The notes beneath the pieces were generated by a model that did no database searches, was not told the DNA's origin, and saw only the letters and a program-made list of their open reading frames with translations. A DNA stretch of 64,000 nucleotides, taken from the NCBI GenBank assembly GCA_023376005.1, contig CM042163.1, positions 1,338,671-1,402,670 of the forward strand. The letters run 5' to 3'. This DNA is from Doryteuthis pealeii. Lineage: Eukaryota; Mollusca; Cephalopoda; Myopsida; Loliginidae. This document shows, in pieces, positions 36,340 through 47,943 of the stretch. The position numbers were made by a program, and so were the translations under genes. Within the stretch, counting starts at the first letter, position 1; each line of letters starts with the position of its first letter.

Positions 36340-36743
36340 TTGTGGTTATATCAGTACTGCTGTATAGCTGCACCATTTGGACGCTAACGAAGCGCCTTGA
36401 TAATAAGCTAGATGGGAGGTGCGTGCAGTCTTGAACAAGTCATGGAAAACAGCACCCCACAGGGAAGCTGCTGTGAGGCCACCTGGCCTTCATCTCACAA
36501 AAATCCGGATGAGACGGACAAGGCATGCAGGACACTGCTTGAGAAGCGAGGACGAGCTCATAAGCGACGTTTTCCTGTGGAAGCCAACACATAGACATGC
36601 TAATGTGGACCGCCCACCAAGGACCTACATTGGCCAACTATGTGAGGATGCTGGTTGCTGCGCGGAGGACCTCCCGGAAGCCATGAATGATAGGGAAGGT
36701 TGGTGAGAGATTGTCATGGATATCCGTGCTGCTTGTGCGACAT

Positions 36744-36778
<35 letters not shown>
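36340..36778 (+). pseudogene. LINE RT C-terminal remnant with (ATG)n tail
   Basis: 'SYISTAV' (a broken LLYGC region) at about 36350, then RTRHAGHCLRSEDELISDVF, TYIGQLCEDAGCCAEDLPEA and DREGW followed by a stop where the family has R. Ends in a (GAT)n run at 36744-36777. Same family as 60181-60591. Confidence 0.72.
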
Positions 36779-36949
36779 AGTCTGAAAGGGAACAAAATAA
36801 CGCGACTGGAGTTATAGTTGTTGCCCTTGGAACGATACCCACGATGTTGGTAAACAGTTTGGAGGAATTGAAAATCAGAGGAAAAATTAAGACCACCAGT
36901 TTACGCTTGTTTGGAAAAAAGTCATAATGGTAATCGAATGCATCAAACT

Positions 36950-37098
36950 GGCGCAAAAAGAAATCCAAGATTAGGCATGACTGGGTGGGAATGTTGATCC
37001 TTTGAGAATTGTGCAAGCAACTAAAATTTCACCATACTAAGAAATGGTATATGCATAAACCAAAATATGTCCTAGAAAATGAGACGCATAACCTGAGC
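36950..37098 (+). pseudogene. LINE RT C-terminal remnant, second type
   Basis: Frame reading HDWVGMLIL-stop-ELCKQLKFHHTKKWYMHKP…VLENETHNL. 'WYMHKP-x-x-VLENE' is a recurring motif of another animal LINE group. It is broken by a stop and then by the X element starting near 37340. Confidence 0.55.
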
Positions 37099-37339
37099 CG
37101 GGGTTGTAGTACCTGTTAACTTCCCATGGATTGAATAGATCAAAAATGAGTTTTAAAAAAGATTTGGAAAAAAATTGAATACCCATCAAGAATAAATGAA
37201 ACAAACGTAAAATCCAACCAACCAACCATAAAATTCTTCGAAAAAACGAAGATGTTTTGTTTTATTCATTCTAAATAGGTTTTCGACATTTTTTTTCAAA
37301 CTCAATTTTTTAAACTCAAATAAAAAAAATCATTTTTAA

Positions 37340-37912
37340 ACTCATTTTTTTCTATTTAACCCGTACATGGTACCCTAACAGGTACTACCACTCCGGATCA
37401 GAGTGGACCTGGGAGTAATTGTGATGAAGAGTGTTTTCACATTCCGCAGAACTCCATAATTGGAACTTCATTATCAGATAGAGTTTAACATCATACCCAG
37501 GACATTAAGACCCTCAAAGTGGATCTGGGAGTAATGGTGATGAAGGGGTACTCCACATGCCACAGAGCTCCATAATTAGAAATTCATCATCAGAGTTTAA
37601 CATCATACCCAAGACATTAAGACCCTCAGTCACCGCTTTCTAGCACCATTAGATAAAGTTTAACGTCATACCCAGGACATGAAGACCCTCAAAGTGGATC
37701 TGGGAGTAATGGCGATGAAGGGGTACTCCACATAACCCATAGCTCCAGAATTGCAACTTCACCATTAGATAGAGTTTAACGTCATACCCAAGACATTGAC
37801 CCTCAGTCACCGCCTTTTGCGATAAAAAAAGGACTGAGGCTTGCCATGAGGACAATAGAGTTTGAAGAATCATATAGGTGCTAGGGCTAGACGTGACTAG
37901 TCGATTGATAGG
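37340..37912 (-). mobile_element. Diverged family X copy with internal repetition
   Basis: The segments 'gtttaacatcatacccaggac' type and 'tctgggagtaatggtgatga' type occur about three times (near 37400, 37510 and 37690), so a ~150-base inner block has been repeated. It interrupts a LINE remnant (36950-37098 continuing at about 37912). Confidence 0.65.
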
Positions 37913-38010
37913 AAGGAACCAGAAGACCAGTCTAATCAACAAGAAAGAAAGAACTTGTCATTTTGTGGATGATTTGCCCAGACGAGTTATCTCGTCCACA
38001 AAACAGGAAC
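37913..38010 (+). pseudogene. Continuation of the second-type LINE remnant
   Basis: 'INKKERTCHF'-like residues appear in shifting frames after the X insertion. Homologous to 38975-39086. Confidence 0.5.
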
Positions 38011-38202
38011 TTTGGTTTCTTTGTTTAATGGCACATCAACATTTGTGGGTTATTTAATGCCAAAGCCTTCCTTGTTGATCAAATCCACCCTTTAAAATAG
38101 TCATAATATAAATATTTTGCACACAATTATATGCAAACAATTATATAGTTTCAAGTACAAATGCTAATAATTTATACATGAAAGTGTTCAGGAGTAAGAT
38201 AA

Positions 38203-38840
38203 TCTTATTATAATGGAGATTGTGTGTTTTTCTGTCTGTAACCGAAACTATATTACTACTCAAGTCACAATTCCCTTAATTATTTACGTCAAATTCTCCA
38301 TGATTTCATTCTTTTAAACCTTCAGTTATTAATAAAAATTGTATTACATTATTAATACTGTTGACCATATCTACATACTAATAAATGCAATTGTATTTAT
38401 ATATACAACAAAATAGCGGTTTACAGTTTGAACGAGAAGGCTAATTTGCATATTGATATTTAAAATTTTATTTAATAAATATGTGCTTGGTATTATTGAT
38501 TTCTAATTGTTTGGTTTTATCTTAAGAAATATAAACAAAAATCGCGTGGATAAATCTTAAAAGAAATTTATTTACAAGAAGAAATAACTGTAATATTATC
38601 ATTTACTTCCTATTTTAACTAAATAGTTAAATTAGGAAAAGTTACCAATGAAAGAGGGGAGTAATGGAAAATGATGGAATAGTTAGTTTCAAAGTTGTTC
38701 TATTTTTCGATTATACCCCCTCTGTTGCAGATCTTTTTATCTGCATTCTTAGTCAGTTTCATTAGCATTTCTAATTTAATATGATATTTTATTATATCAA
38801 AACTTAAATACTTGCACCCGGAGGGTGCATATATTTGCTA

Positions 38841-38841
<1 letters not shown>
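38203..38841 (+). mobile_element. Non-autonomous Helitron, family H1
   Basis: TC at 38203 after A, hairpin cacccggagggtg and CTAG at 38838-38841 before a long (TAA)n tract. Full length. Confidence 0.88.

Positions 38842-38900
<59 letters not shown>
38841..38900 (+). repeat. (TAA)n microsatellite
   Basis: Begins at the last base of the Helitron, so the element may have inserted next to it or seeded it. Confidence 0.9.
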
Positions 38901-38901
<1 letters not shown>

Positions 38902-39090
38902 AAAATGGTATATGCATAAACCAGAATTGCCATGAGGACAATAGAGAATCATATAGGTGCTAGGGCTAGACGTGACCAGCCGATGATAGGAAGGAACCAG
39001 AAGACCAGACTAATCAACAAGAAAGAAAGAACTTGTCATTTTGTGGATGATTTGGCCAGACGAGTTATCTCGTCCACAAAACAGGTTAAC
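38900..39090 (+). pseudogene. Duplicate of the 37.0-38.0 kb LINE remnant
   Basis: 'KWYMHKPELP', then a shortened X remnant (38929-38980), then TRLINKKERTCHFVDDLARR. Same order as 37036-38010 but with most of the X element gone. Confidence 0.55.
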
Positions 39091-39623
39091 TGAATCTGCC
39101 AATCCGAAACATGTCATAAGTTTTTTTTTCTTCCCCCCGTCCCCTAAATTCCCGAATTTTAGCTTCGGCTACCCCACCCCCACCCTCACCCATGTAATGG
39201 TTCCTTTTTGGGGTTTTTTTTATTCACCGCCGCTGCCGCCGCCGTCTCGATTGACATTTCAGAAGTGTTGAAGGTCAAAGTCGAAAATAAAAATATAAAT
39301 AAATAAATAAAGTGACCCCCCAAAGGTCAATAGTTTTTAATTCCCGGCAATTTTCTCGTTATATTCGGCGCGATGACAACAACGCGGGAGAAAATATAAA
39401 TAACGAGTAAAAAATGTATCCATTTTTTTTTATATTTTTGTAAAGAGGTACAAATTAATTATTGTGGTCCGACTGTCAAAAATAACAATGGATATAATAG
39501 CCATTTAACGGCCATTACTTGGGCAGGTAAGATAATGGTGATTGATTGGATCAAACGTCTAGCCAATCTTTACTCGGCTTGACATTGTGATAAAACAAGA
39601 GACAAGACAATGATTAAAACTAG

Positions 39624-39676
39624 CAACAATATGCGCCTCCGTAGGGCGTAATAATTCCATATTCAATTAGAAAGAT
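39624..39676 (-). mobile_element. Helitron 3' end fragment
   Basis: 'ctagcaacaatatgcgcctcc' followed by gtagggcg and 'ttcaattagaaag', as in H1. It is cut off by a family X retroposon at 39677. Confidence 0.55.
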
Positions 39677-40254
39677 TTGGTTTGGTTTGTTTTACGGCAT
39701 ATCAACCTCGGTGGGTCATTTAATGCCGATAAAGTTTTGAAATAAATCAATTCTTAATGGATAATACAATTTTTTTATAAATACATTTTTCTATTTAACC
39801 CATAGATGGGACCCTAACAGGTACTACCACTCCGGGTCAGAGTGGACCAGGGAGCAATGGTGATGAAGGGGTGCTCCACATTCCCCAAACCTCCAAAGCT
39901 GGAACCTCACCATCAGATAGAGTTTAACGTCATTCCCAGGACATGTAGACCCGCAGCCACCGCCTTCTAGCACCCATATGATAAAAAGTGGTTGGGGCTT
40001 GCCATAAAGGCAATAGGGTTGGGAAAATTATATAGGTGCTAGGGCTTGACGTGACCAGCCGATTGATCGGAGGGGTCCTCTCCGACCGCCCGTCTAGCCC
40101 AAGATAGGGCCAAAGTGGAGTATTGCATGTCATGAATTGCTCATCCACCTGGGCTCTATCCTTAAGCATCACGGGTCGCCACCCACGGCCAACAGGTGGC
40201 CCCATTGGGAGAGTCTTACCCCTCTGCAGAGTTGCAGTCGGTGCATTCTAACGC
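39677..40254 (-). mobile_element. Family X retroposon
   Basis: Nearly full-length minus copy from the tail 'ttggtttggtttgttttac' to 'gcattctaacgc', truncated by about 20 bases at its 5' end before a CT-rich run. Confidence 0.85.
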
Positions 40255-40259
40255 TTCTC

Positions 40260-41130
40260 TCTCTCTTTTCTTTTACTATCCCCCCCCCAGAGAACATTCT
40301 TATTAGAAACTGAACTCTATGAACATTCTTTAAAACTCGTTTGGTTGTTTCATTTTATGTATGTTGATGCCCCTGTTTGATATTTGTTTTATGTTTTACA
40401 TGTAAAGTAAACATTTTGTTTTATAAAAAGTCGTTTGAATCCTTTCTTCAAAGGCAGCACCCATCTCCTCACTGCGGCCGAAGTACGGTTTATCCTCCTA
40501 CAAAACGTAGGGTTTAAACAGTGCTTTTCCCGGCAGTGCTTTCTTTCTTTGATCCTTTAACTTTTTCATTAATTCTTCTCCCTAATTTTCTTTCTTTTTT
40601 TTTTTACCTTTTCTGTTTTTCTTTCTTTTCATCTTTCTTTTCTTTTTGTATTATAATGTATCTATTTCCTTTTCCCCCTTTTTCGTTCTTAAATATTCGT
40701 TCTCCGGGATCAGATCTCAGATTGTAAGAGCGCTGATCAAATAACGACGTGGGAGGTCCCAATCGGCATGAACCGAGGCTTAAAACTATTCGGTTTGATG
40801 TTGTTGGCTCAAATAAAGTAACGGATTAAAGCGATTAATCCCATTAGTCCAAGAATAACAGATTATCGAATAACTAGGAGAAAGAAATTGTAATTTAATC
40901 TCAAGAAATGGACGACAGTTACGAGATAAAACAGATTGTTTTTCTTTTTGCTCCACATCTACGTCCCATTTTATCTCTTTTTGTTTCTTTTTCTTCCTGG
41001 AGTTGATTCTAAATTTCACTAACACTCCAACGACCACCATATTGAATATCATCATTAAACAGGACAGCTGTTGTAGTGTATAATGTTAGAAAGTTGATCT
41101 AGCATATACTGTTGATCTAGATTATATATA
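40260..41130. other. No gene seen beyond the repeat at 40380
   Basis: T-rich tract 40540-40690 and unique sequence with a short minus frame (40786-41055) lacking recognised domains. Confidence 0.5.
40380..40535 (-). repeat. Inverted copy of 32088-32265
   Basis: 'tttataaaaagtcgtttgaa', 'cccatctcctcactgcggcc' and 'cgtagggtttaaacagtgc'. Confidence 0.75.
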
Positions 41131-41203
41131 TATATATATATATATATATGAGGAAAAATGAGTAAAGAAAAGAAAAGTAAATGGATAAAATGAATTTAAT
41201 CAA

Positions 41204-41274
41204 TCACTTACACATGTGTTTCGGTCAGTTTATGTGTGTGAAAATATTTCGCACACATACAAGAATCGACCTTC
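41204..41274 (-). ncRNA. Hammerhead-like ribozyme, left arm
   Basis: Minus strand: TCACT (stem I), CTGATGA, extra A, GGTC…GACC stem II with a long structured loop, GAA, stem III ACACATGTGT (perfect palindrome), A, AGTGA (stem I partner, 5 of 5). Mirror of 41326-41406. Confidence 0.65.
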
Positions 41275-41325
41275 ATCAGAGTGAACATTTATTTTTAATA
41301 ATTTTTATTCATAAAAAATAAATGT

Positions 41326-41406
41326 TCACTCTGATGAAGGTCGATTCTTGTATGTGTGCGAAATATTTTCACACACATAAACTGACCGAAACACATGTGT
41401 AAGTGA
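41326..41406 (+). ncRNA. Hammerhead-like ribozyme, right arm
   Basis: TCACT at 41326-41330 pairs fully with AGTGA at 41402-41406. CTGATGA 41331-41337, extra A, GGTC 41339-41342 with GACC 41384-41387, GAA, stem III ACACATGTGT 41391-41400, cleavage base A 41401. The loop of stem II has its own TATGTGTGCGAAA-type hairpin. Confidence 0.65.
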
Positions 41407-41528
41407 TTTATTAAATTCATTTTATCCATTTACTTTTCTTTTCTTTACTCATTTTTCCTCATATTGTCGGATTCAATTCCTTTTCCATTATATATATATA
41501 TAATATATATATATATATAATATATATA

Positions 41529-41593
<65 letters not shown>

Positions 41594-42005
41594 AATAATT
41601 CTACATCAGACTCTTTTGAGTCTTATTATAAACTATAATTCTTCTGATTTTTTTTAAATTAAAAATAAAATTCATTTATTTTTAAATAAAATTCATTTTA
41701 TTTTTAATACTGACAGCGCGTTTTTTCTTTTGATTAATTCCAACTTTTGACTAGTAGCGTTCTGTTTTGCTAACTGTCATTTCTTCCCGTCTTATTTTTG
41801 TTGAAGGCCGATCCACGTGCGGTCGATGCAGATATTGCGAGGGTCCTCACATCATCAGTGAGGAGGGCCGGTGTTGCTTTTTAAACCGTAGAGAGGAAGG
41901 CCCCGAAACGGTTTGCACATTCTCTCCTGATGAGCCCATGCATTTGTAAACATCCTTTGTTTTTCAATATATCATATTTCACTGTCGGATTAAGTTCCAA
42001 TTTTA

Positions 42006-42119
<114 letters not shown>

Positions 42120-42150
42120 AGAAGGTTTTTATTTTGAATTTGACATGGTG

Positions 42151-42410
42151 AAGCCAGCTAGTGTAATGGTTAGAGTGTCCGTCTGTCAGCCTGACAGGTA
42201 AGGTTCGAATCACGCACAAACCACTGCCCTGTCTATAGCTCTGCTGATGAGGCCTAATAGGCTGAAATGTACATACAGAGATCAACGTTTTCTCGATTTG
42301 TTTATGCTTTACATTTAAACCAATATGCACGCCTAATTCATTTAATTATAATTAATTAATTAACAAATTAGGTATGACTTTAATTAAGCACATAATCATC
42401 CTAAAAATTG
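42151..42410 (+). mobile_element. tRNA-Asp-like head, hammerhead ribozyme and short body
   Basis: 42151-42222 looks tRNA-derived: A-box-like 'tagtgtaatggttagagtg', anticodon arm with loop CTGTCAG (GTC = Asp) and B box GGTTCGAATCA. A hammerhead core follows at 42239-42280. The body (cagagatcaacgttttctcg onward, 'acatttaaacc', 'gtatgactttaattaagc') is the one repeated at 53386-53516 and in the foldback at 580-880. It reads as a single small retroelement in which the ribozyme separates head from body. Confidence 0.65.
42239..42280 (+). ncRNA. Type I hammerhead ribozyme, all core elements present
   Basis: CTCTG (42239-42243) pairs with CAGAG (42276-42280) as stem I. CTGATGA is at 42244-42250. 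Stem II is GGCCT-AAT-AGGCT, with four Watson-Crick pairs plus a closing G-U. GAA follows at 42264-42266, then a self-complementary stem III ATGTACAT, and A at 42275 as cleavage base. The loop-less stem III suggests activity as a dimer or in a tandem transcript, as known for Penelope-like elements. The body copy at 53516 begins at the predicted cleavage product's first base. Self-cleavage is inferred. Confidence 0.75.
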
Positions 42411-42447
42411 TCAACCTTCGCCATTTTCAAACACATTGTTTGTCCAC

Positions 42448-42481
<34 letters not shown>

Positions 42482-43230
42482 TGATCAATTGATTGATTGA
42501 TTGAATGATTGTTCGATTGATTGATTTTAACGGTGTGTCGATCCATATAGGGTTATTTTATGCCTAGATGTTAGGGAATCGCGTTCATTGTACGTTTATA
42601 TTTACATTCTTTTGTGGAGTTGTTTCTCAAGATTCTATTTTTGCACACAGTCCTATCGAACATATCGAAATATTTTTAAACAGATCTGTTTGACCCATAG
42701 AAGGTACCCCAACAGGTAGTACCACTTCGGGTCAGAGTAGAACGTGTCCCTAATCAACCATATATGAAATATGATATGCCAAATCTATAACCGTGACGTC
42801 GCCAACTTGACCTCTTTTTTTTTCTTTTTTTTTTTTTTTCTTTTTTTTTGAGATGAAAGAATGTCTGCTGAGTTTTTGGAAAGAAATGAACAAACAAAAA
42901 ATATCAGATGAGAATTTATTCCCGCCTTTATCGTCAGCCGAGCGGAAATGGGTTTGTTTTTTTGTTTTTTGTGTGTTTTTTTTGTTTTTTGTTTTTTTTG
43001 GGGGGGGTCTTCAATTGTTTTATGTTTTGTGTCGTAGTTTTCATTGCAAATAAAAAAACACTTTTATTGGTGTTTTATGCGAGATTTTAGTCATAACTTA
43101 TTTTCTAGGGACCATTTGCGCAGTTCAAAGAATTCGATGCATTCGTGATGAGATGAAAAAAAAAAAGTTTATAAAGAAATCAAAACTAAGAAAGAGATTT
43201 TTATTCATTTATTTATCTATTTCTGTATTC

Positions 43231-43277
<47 letters not shown>

Positions 43278-43280
<3 letters not shown>

Positions 43281-43605
43281 GGTTTGGTTTGGTTTTTTTT
43301 ACGGCATATCAACCTCAGTGGGTCATTTAATGCCGATAAAGTTTTGAAATAAATCAATTCTTAATGGATAATACAATTTTTTTATAAATACATTTTTCTA
43401 TTTAACCCATAGATGGGACCCTAACAGGTACTACCACTCCGGGTCAGAGTGGACCAGGGAGCAATGGTGATGAAGGGGTGCTCCACATTCCCCAAACCTC
43501 CAAAACTGGAACCTCACCATCAGATAGAGTTTAACGTCATTCCCAGGACATGTAGACCCGCAGCCACCGCCTTCTAGCACCCATATGATAAAAAGGGGTT
43601 GGGGC

Positions 43606-43606
<1 letters not shown>
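43278..43606 (-). mobile_element. 5'-truncated family X copy inside a (GT)n tract
   Basis: The tail half only, bordered on both sides by (GT)n (43234-43276 and 43608-43657). This suggests insertion into a microsatellite, so any target duplication is hidden in the repeat. Confidence 0.8.
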
Positions 43607-43658
<52 letters not shown>

Positions 43659-44014
43659 GTTTTTGTTTTGTTTTTGTTTTCGTTTTATTATTGTTTTTTG
43701 TTATTGTTTTTAATCACCTTTATTTCATAACTTTTATTCTAACGCTTTCTTTATTATAAATACTTACTGACCGAAGTTTAATCATTGAAGAGAGAAAAGA
43801 AAACAAACTGATGATTAAGGTGTTCCGGATTTCCAAATGAAAAAAAATATGCTAGCCTTGAAAATCAGTATCCAACACTTTTTTCTGAGTTCGAACACTG
43901 ATCATTATCAACCAATCAATAGAAAAAAATCAATGAACCAGATCGAATGATCTAGAAGTTTTATTTGCGATTTTAAATCAAATTACAGAAAAAGAAATAA
44001 AAATATAAATATTA

Positions 44015-44258
44015 TCGGATGACTTAGCTCAGTCGGTAGAGCACCCGACTCAGAATCGCGAGGTTCTGGTTCGATACCGATTCTCGCCAACTCAACGCAT
44101 GACTCAGCTTGAATGATCTGATTTGTGTGGTAAAGTGGGGAGCTGGCGGTAAGTGTGGAGCTCCATCTCAGCAAAAATAGTCTCCCTGGTCTAGCACTAG
44201 CGAAAATGGGACTGGCCCCCTCGCTGTTCAGCTGACAGTGACCATAGGCCACTCCATC
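44015..44258 (+). mobile_element. SINE-A, diverged
   Basis: Head 'gacttagctcagtcggtaga', B box 'ggttcgataccg', body with 'ggtctagcactagcg'. The head keeps a tRNA-like anticodon arm (acccgactcagaatcg). Confidence 0.75.
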
Positions 44259-44339
44259 AATCTCACTTTTTAATACTCTGTAGTAAGATGCCTGAAATAA
44301 GTCCATAATGTTGGAATATAATAAAAGTTGGAAAGATGA

Positions 44340-44477
44340 TCCACTGTATGGGAAAATTAAGAATAGGTTTGACTGAATAGGAAAGATAACCCACCGTCAA
44401 CGTTTGCAAGAGATTAAAATTCGACCAAGCTGAAAAATTGTATGTGCACAAACCAGAACCTGTTCTTGAAAATGAGA

Positions 44478-44480
<3 letters not shown>
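44340..44480 (+). pseudogene. LINE RT C-terminal remnant, second type
   Basis: VCKRLKFDQAEKLYVHKPEP then VLENET, running into (TA)n at 44481. Upstream frame is broken. Confidence 0.55.
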
Positions 44481-44525
<45 letters not shown>

Positions 44526-44564
44526 TAATTGGTAATTTGCTTGAAGCATAGTTAAGTATGTTAT

Positions 44565-44753
44565 AATATATTAATAATTTGAAGGCAATTACAATGCGCA
44601 TGAAAAATAAAAACAAAAAGATATTATTTTTGTCTTATCGATTTCATTCATCTTTGAAGTTTCCACTTTGAAATCGATAAGACAAAAATAACATCTTTTT
44701 GTTTTTATTTTTTATACGCATTGTAATTGCCTTCAAATCATTAATATATTATA

Positions 44754-44755
<2 letters not shown>
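44565..44755. repeat. Foldback element, dispersed copy of the 2.0-kb family
   Basis: 'gaaggcaattacaatgcgc' and 'acgcattgtaattgccttc' arms. The centre (ttcattcatctttgaag) is shortened. Followed by (GT)n. Confidence 0.75.
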
Positions 44756-44799
<44 letters not shown>

Positions 44800-45640
44800 C
44801 ATTCCAATTTTTTTTCTATTTCTTTTCAATTTTCTTTTCTTCCTGTATACTCGAGTGATTAAAAAGGATTCCAGTCGAATTATGCCCCTGCGTTATCAAA
44901 TCGCTATTCAAAATCTATCAACAAACAAAAGTGCAAATTTATGCATCAAGAATCCTGACGATTTATGACGGGTACTATGCGAGTAATTAGAAAAATGCAA
45001 TGATGATTTTCGTTGTGTTCATTTGGCACAAGACTGATCGCCGAGGACACTTGAGTTCAAGAGAGACAACATTCAAATTCCGAGAACAGTAATGGATACC
45101 ATCATGTCTTCTTTACGTGAAACTACGTGTTTCGACGCAGATGTGCAAACTTTTTTTTTTTTGTGATTGCTCTTTCGATAAACAAAACTTGGTGAAACTT
45201 TAAACTTGGACGACTTTTCATTATGTTTATTTTTCCCGCCAAATCAATTCTATCGTTCACTTAACGCGTAAGATTTCCACCATTTTATCGTTGAAGATTC
45301 TGTCAAAAACAAACTCCTTTTTGGATTTGACGATAAACACGTGGTTGCTCCTAAAATAAATAAATGTTTTAAGGAGATTTCTTTTTCTTTTTCCTCTCTT
45401 TTTTTTTGTTCTTTTTCTTTATTAGTTTTTCTTTCTTTTTTTTTTCTTTTTGTTTATTAGCTTCTTGTTTCTTTATTTCTTCTTCTTCTTTTTTTATTGA
45501 GAGTCAAAACAGAATCATTTTCCCATTAAACTGTAACTTTTATACGGGAGAATATATTACTATGCAAATTTGGAAAACTGAGAGAATATTTTTTTAAATT
45601 GTTCACCCAACCCATTCTTCTACGAGTACATTTTGAAACA
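44800..45640. other. No gene seen
   Basis: Mixed sequence with T-rich runs at 45150 and 45380-45500. No recognised element. Confidence 0.5.
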
Positions 45641-45645
45641 AGGTC

Positions 45646-46191
45646 ACGCTATGTGTGACAAATCCAGCGTGGATCGAACTCGCTTTTCAGTAGTAATGGA
45701 TCTGCGAGACTAGCTTGCAACTCGATGGGGCGCCTTAAACAGAGGGAATATATTCTTATACAATCGGAGAAAAAATATATTCCCAAGAAATAACTTTGGC
45801 TTGGTTTGTCTTCTATGTTTAATGGCATATTGTTATATACCCTACCTATGAACATTAATTGATATGTCCCAATCCTCATGAATACGGGAGCATTATGCTG
45901 ACTGAGTAGTCTTATACCACTCTCAAGCCGCTGTCGAGTATTGTATTTTGTTAATATTATAAAGATTCCATTTCATTTCCAACCCATGTTTGGTTATTTC
46001 TCATTTAGTAACACTTTGTTAGGTTACAACACATATCAAACTTCGTGGGTTATTTAATGCCAAAGCCATTCTTGTAGAAGAATAGTAATGGTACTATTTG
46101 ACCCATAGCTGGGGGATGGGGGTTCATACTTTGACGTTGGATGTTTTGAGAATTACTGTTTTTATGGGTATTAATATTCATTGGTATATCC
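45646..46191 (+). repeat. Tandem duplication, first copy
   Basis: 'gacaaatccagcgtggatcg' through 'attcattggtatat' recurs at 46800-47330 with 47944-47980. Contains a diverged SINE-C-like piece (ggatcgaactcgcttttcag) and 'cttcgtgggttatttaatgc'. Confidence 0.85.
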
Positions 46192-46792
46192 GCCTTGTCG
46201 GCTGGGGCGTTAGAATGCATCGACTGCACCTCTGCAAAGGGGTAAGACTCCCCCAATGGGGCCACCTGTTGGCCGTGGGTGGCGACCCGTGATGCTTAAG
46301 GATAGAACCCAGGTGGATGAGCAGTTCATGACATGCAATACTCCACTTTGGCCCTATCTTGGGCTAGACGGGCGGTCGGAGAGGCCCCCTCCGATCAATC
46401 GGCTGGTCTCATCAAGCCCTAGCACCTATATGATTTTCCCAACCCTATTGCCCTTATGGCAAGCCCCAATCCCTTTTTATCATATGGGTGCTAGAAGGTG
46501 GTGGCTGCGGGTCTACATGTCCTGGGAATGACATTAAACTCTATCTGATGGTGAGGTTCCAGTTTTGGAGGTTTGGGGAATGTGGAGCACCCCTTCATCA
46601 CCATTGCTCCCTGGTCCACTCTGACCCGGAGTGGTAGTACCTGTTAGGGTCCAATCTATGGGTTAAATAGAAAAATGTATTTTTTTTTAAATTGTATTAT
46701 CCATTAAGAATTTATTTATTTCACAACTTTGTCGGCATTAAATGACCCACTGAGGTTGATATGCCGTAAAACAAAACAAACCAAACAAACCA
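46192..46792 (+). mobile_element. Family X retroposon at a duplication junction
   Basis: Full-length plus copy. It lies exactly between two tandem copies of another ~540-bp segment (45646-46191 and 46793-47323). Confidence 0.83.
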
Positions 46793-47323
46793 AACGCTAT
46801 GTATGACAAATCCAGCGTGGATCGAACTCACTTTTCAGTAGTAATGGATCTGCGAGACTAGCTTGCAACTCGATGGGGCGCCTTAAACCGAGGGAATATA
46901 TTCTTATGCAATCGGAGAAAGAATATATTCCCAAGAAATAACTTTGGCTTGGTTTGTCTTCTTTGTTTAATGGCATATTGTTATATACATTACCTATGAA
47001 CATTAATTGATATGTCCCAATCCTCATGAATACGGGAGCATTATGCTGACTGAGTAGTCTCATACCACTAGCAGTATGTTACGTTCTTCCAAGCCGCTTG
47101 CGAGTATTGTATTTTGTTAATGATATAAAGATTCCATTTCATTTCCAACCTCTATTTGGTTATTTCTCATTTAGTAACTTTTGTTAGGTTACAACACATA
47201 TCAAACTTCGTGGGTTATTTAATGCCAAAGCCATTCTTTTAGAAGAATAATAATGGTACTATTTGACCCATAGGTGGGGGATGAGGGGGTTCATACTTTA
47301 ACGTTGGATGTTTTGAGAATTAC
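46793..47323 (+). repeat. Tandem duplication, second copy
   Basis: Matches the first copy except for small changes, including about 15 extra bases near 47073 (gcagtatgttacgtt). Its end is split by the X element at 47335-47943. Confidence 0.85.
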
Positions 47324-47334
47324 TGTTTTTCTGG

Positions 47335-47943
47335 TTTGTTTTTGTTTTGTTTTGTTTTGTTTTACGGCATATCAACCTCAGTGGGTCATTTAATGCCGAT
47401 AAAGTTTTGAAATAAATCAATTCTTAATGGATAATACAATTTTTTTATAAATACATTTTTCTATTTAACCCATAGATTGGACCCTAACAGTTACTACCAC
47501 TCCGGGTCAGAGTGGACCATGGAGCAATGGTGATGAAGGGGTGCTCCACATTCCCACAAACCTCCAAAACTGGAACCTCACCATCAGATAGAGTTTAACG
47601 TCATTCCCAGGACATATAGACCCGCAGGCACCGCCTTCTAGCACTCATATGATAAAAACGGGTTGGGGCTTGCCATAAGGGCAACAGGGTTGGGAAAATC
47701 ATATAGGTGCTAGGGCTTGACGTGACCAGCCGATTGATCGGGGGGGGGCCTCTCCGACCGCCCGTCTAGCCCAAGATAGGACCAAAGTAGAGTATTGCAT
47801 GTCATGAATTGCTCATCCACCTGGGCTCTATCCTTAAGCATCACGGGTCGCCACCCATGGCCAACAGGTGGCCCCATTGGGGGAGTCTTACCCCTGTGCA
47901 GAGGTGCAGTCGGTGCATTCTAACGCCCCAGCCAACAGAGCGG
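47335..47943 (-). mobile_element. Family X retroposon
   Basis: Full-length minus copy with an 11-bp target duplication TGTTTTTCTGG at 47324-47334 and 47944-47954. It is absent from the matching point of the sister segment near 46165. Confidence 0.87.

Larger units (their letters stand above)
41150..41490. repeat. Foldback element with two inverted hammerheads
   Basis: Arms of about 120 bases ('atggataaaatgaatttaat' and its complement) flank a centre near 41305. Each arm carries a full hammerhead-like core. Relatives: 15365-15590, whose centre with the CTGATGA box is deleted, and a single arm at 19915-20010. Confidence 0.8.

Noticed and set aside
44031..44103. Possible functional tRNA
   Set aside because: A and B boxes are good, but the acceptor stem does not pair and a SINE-A body follows.
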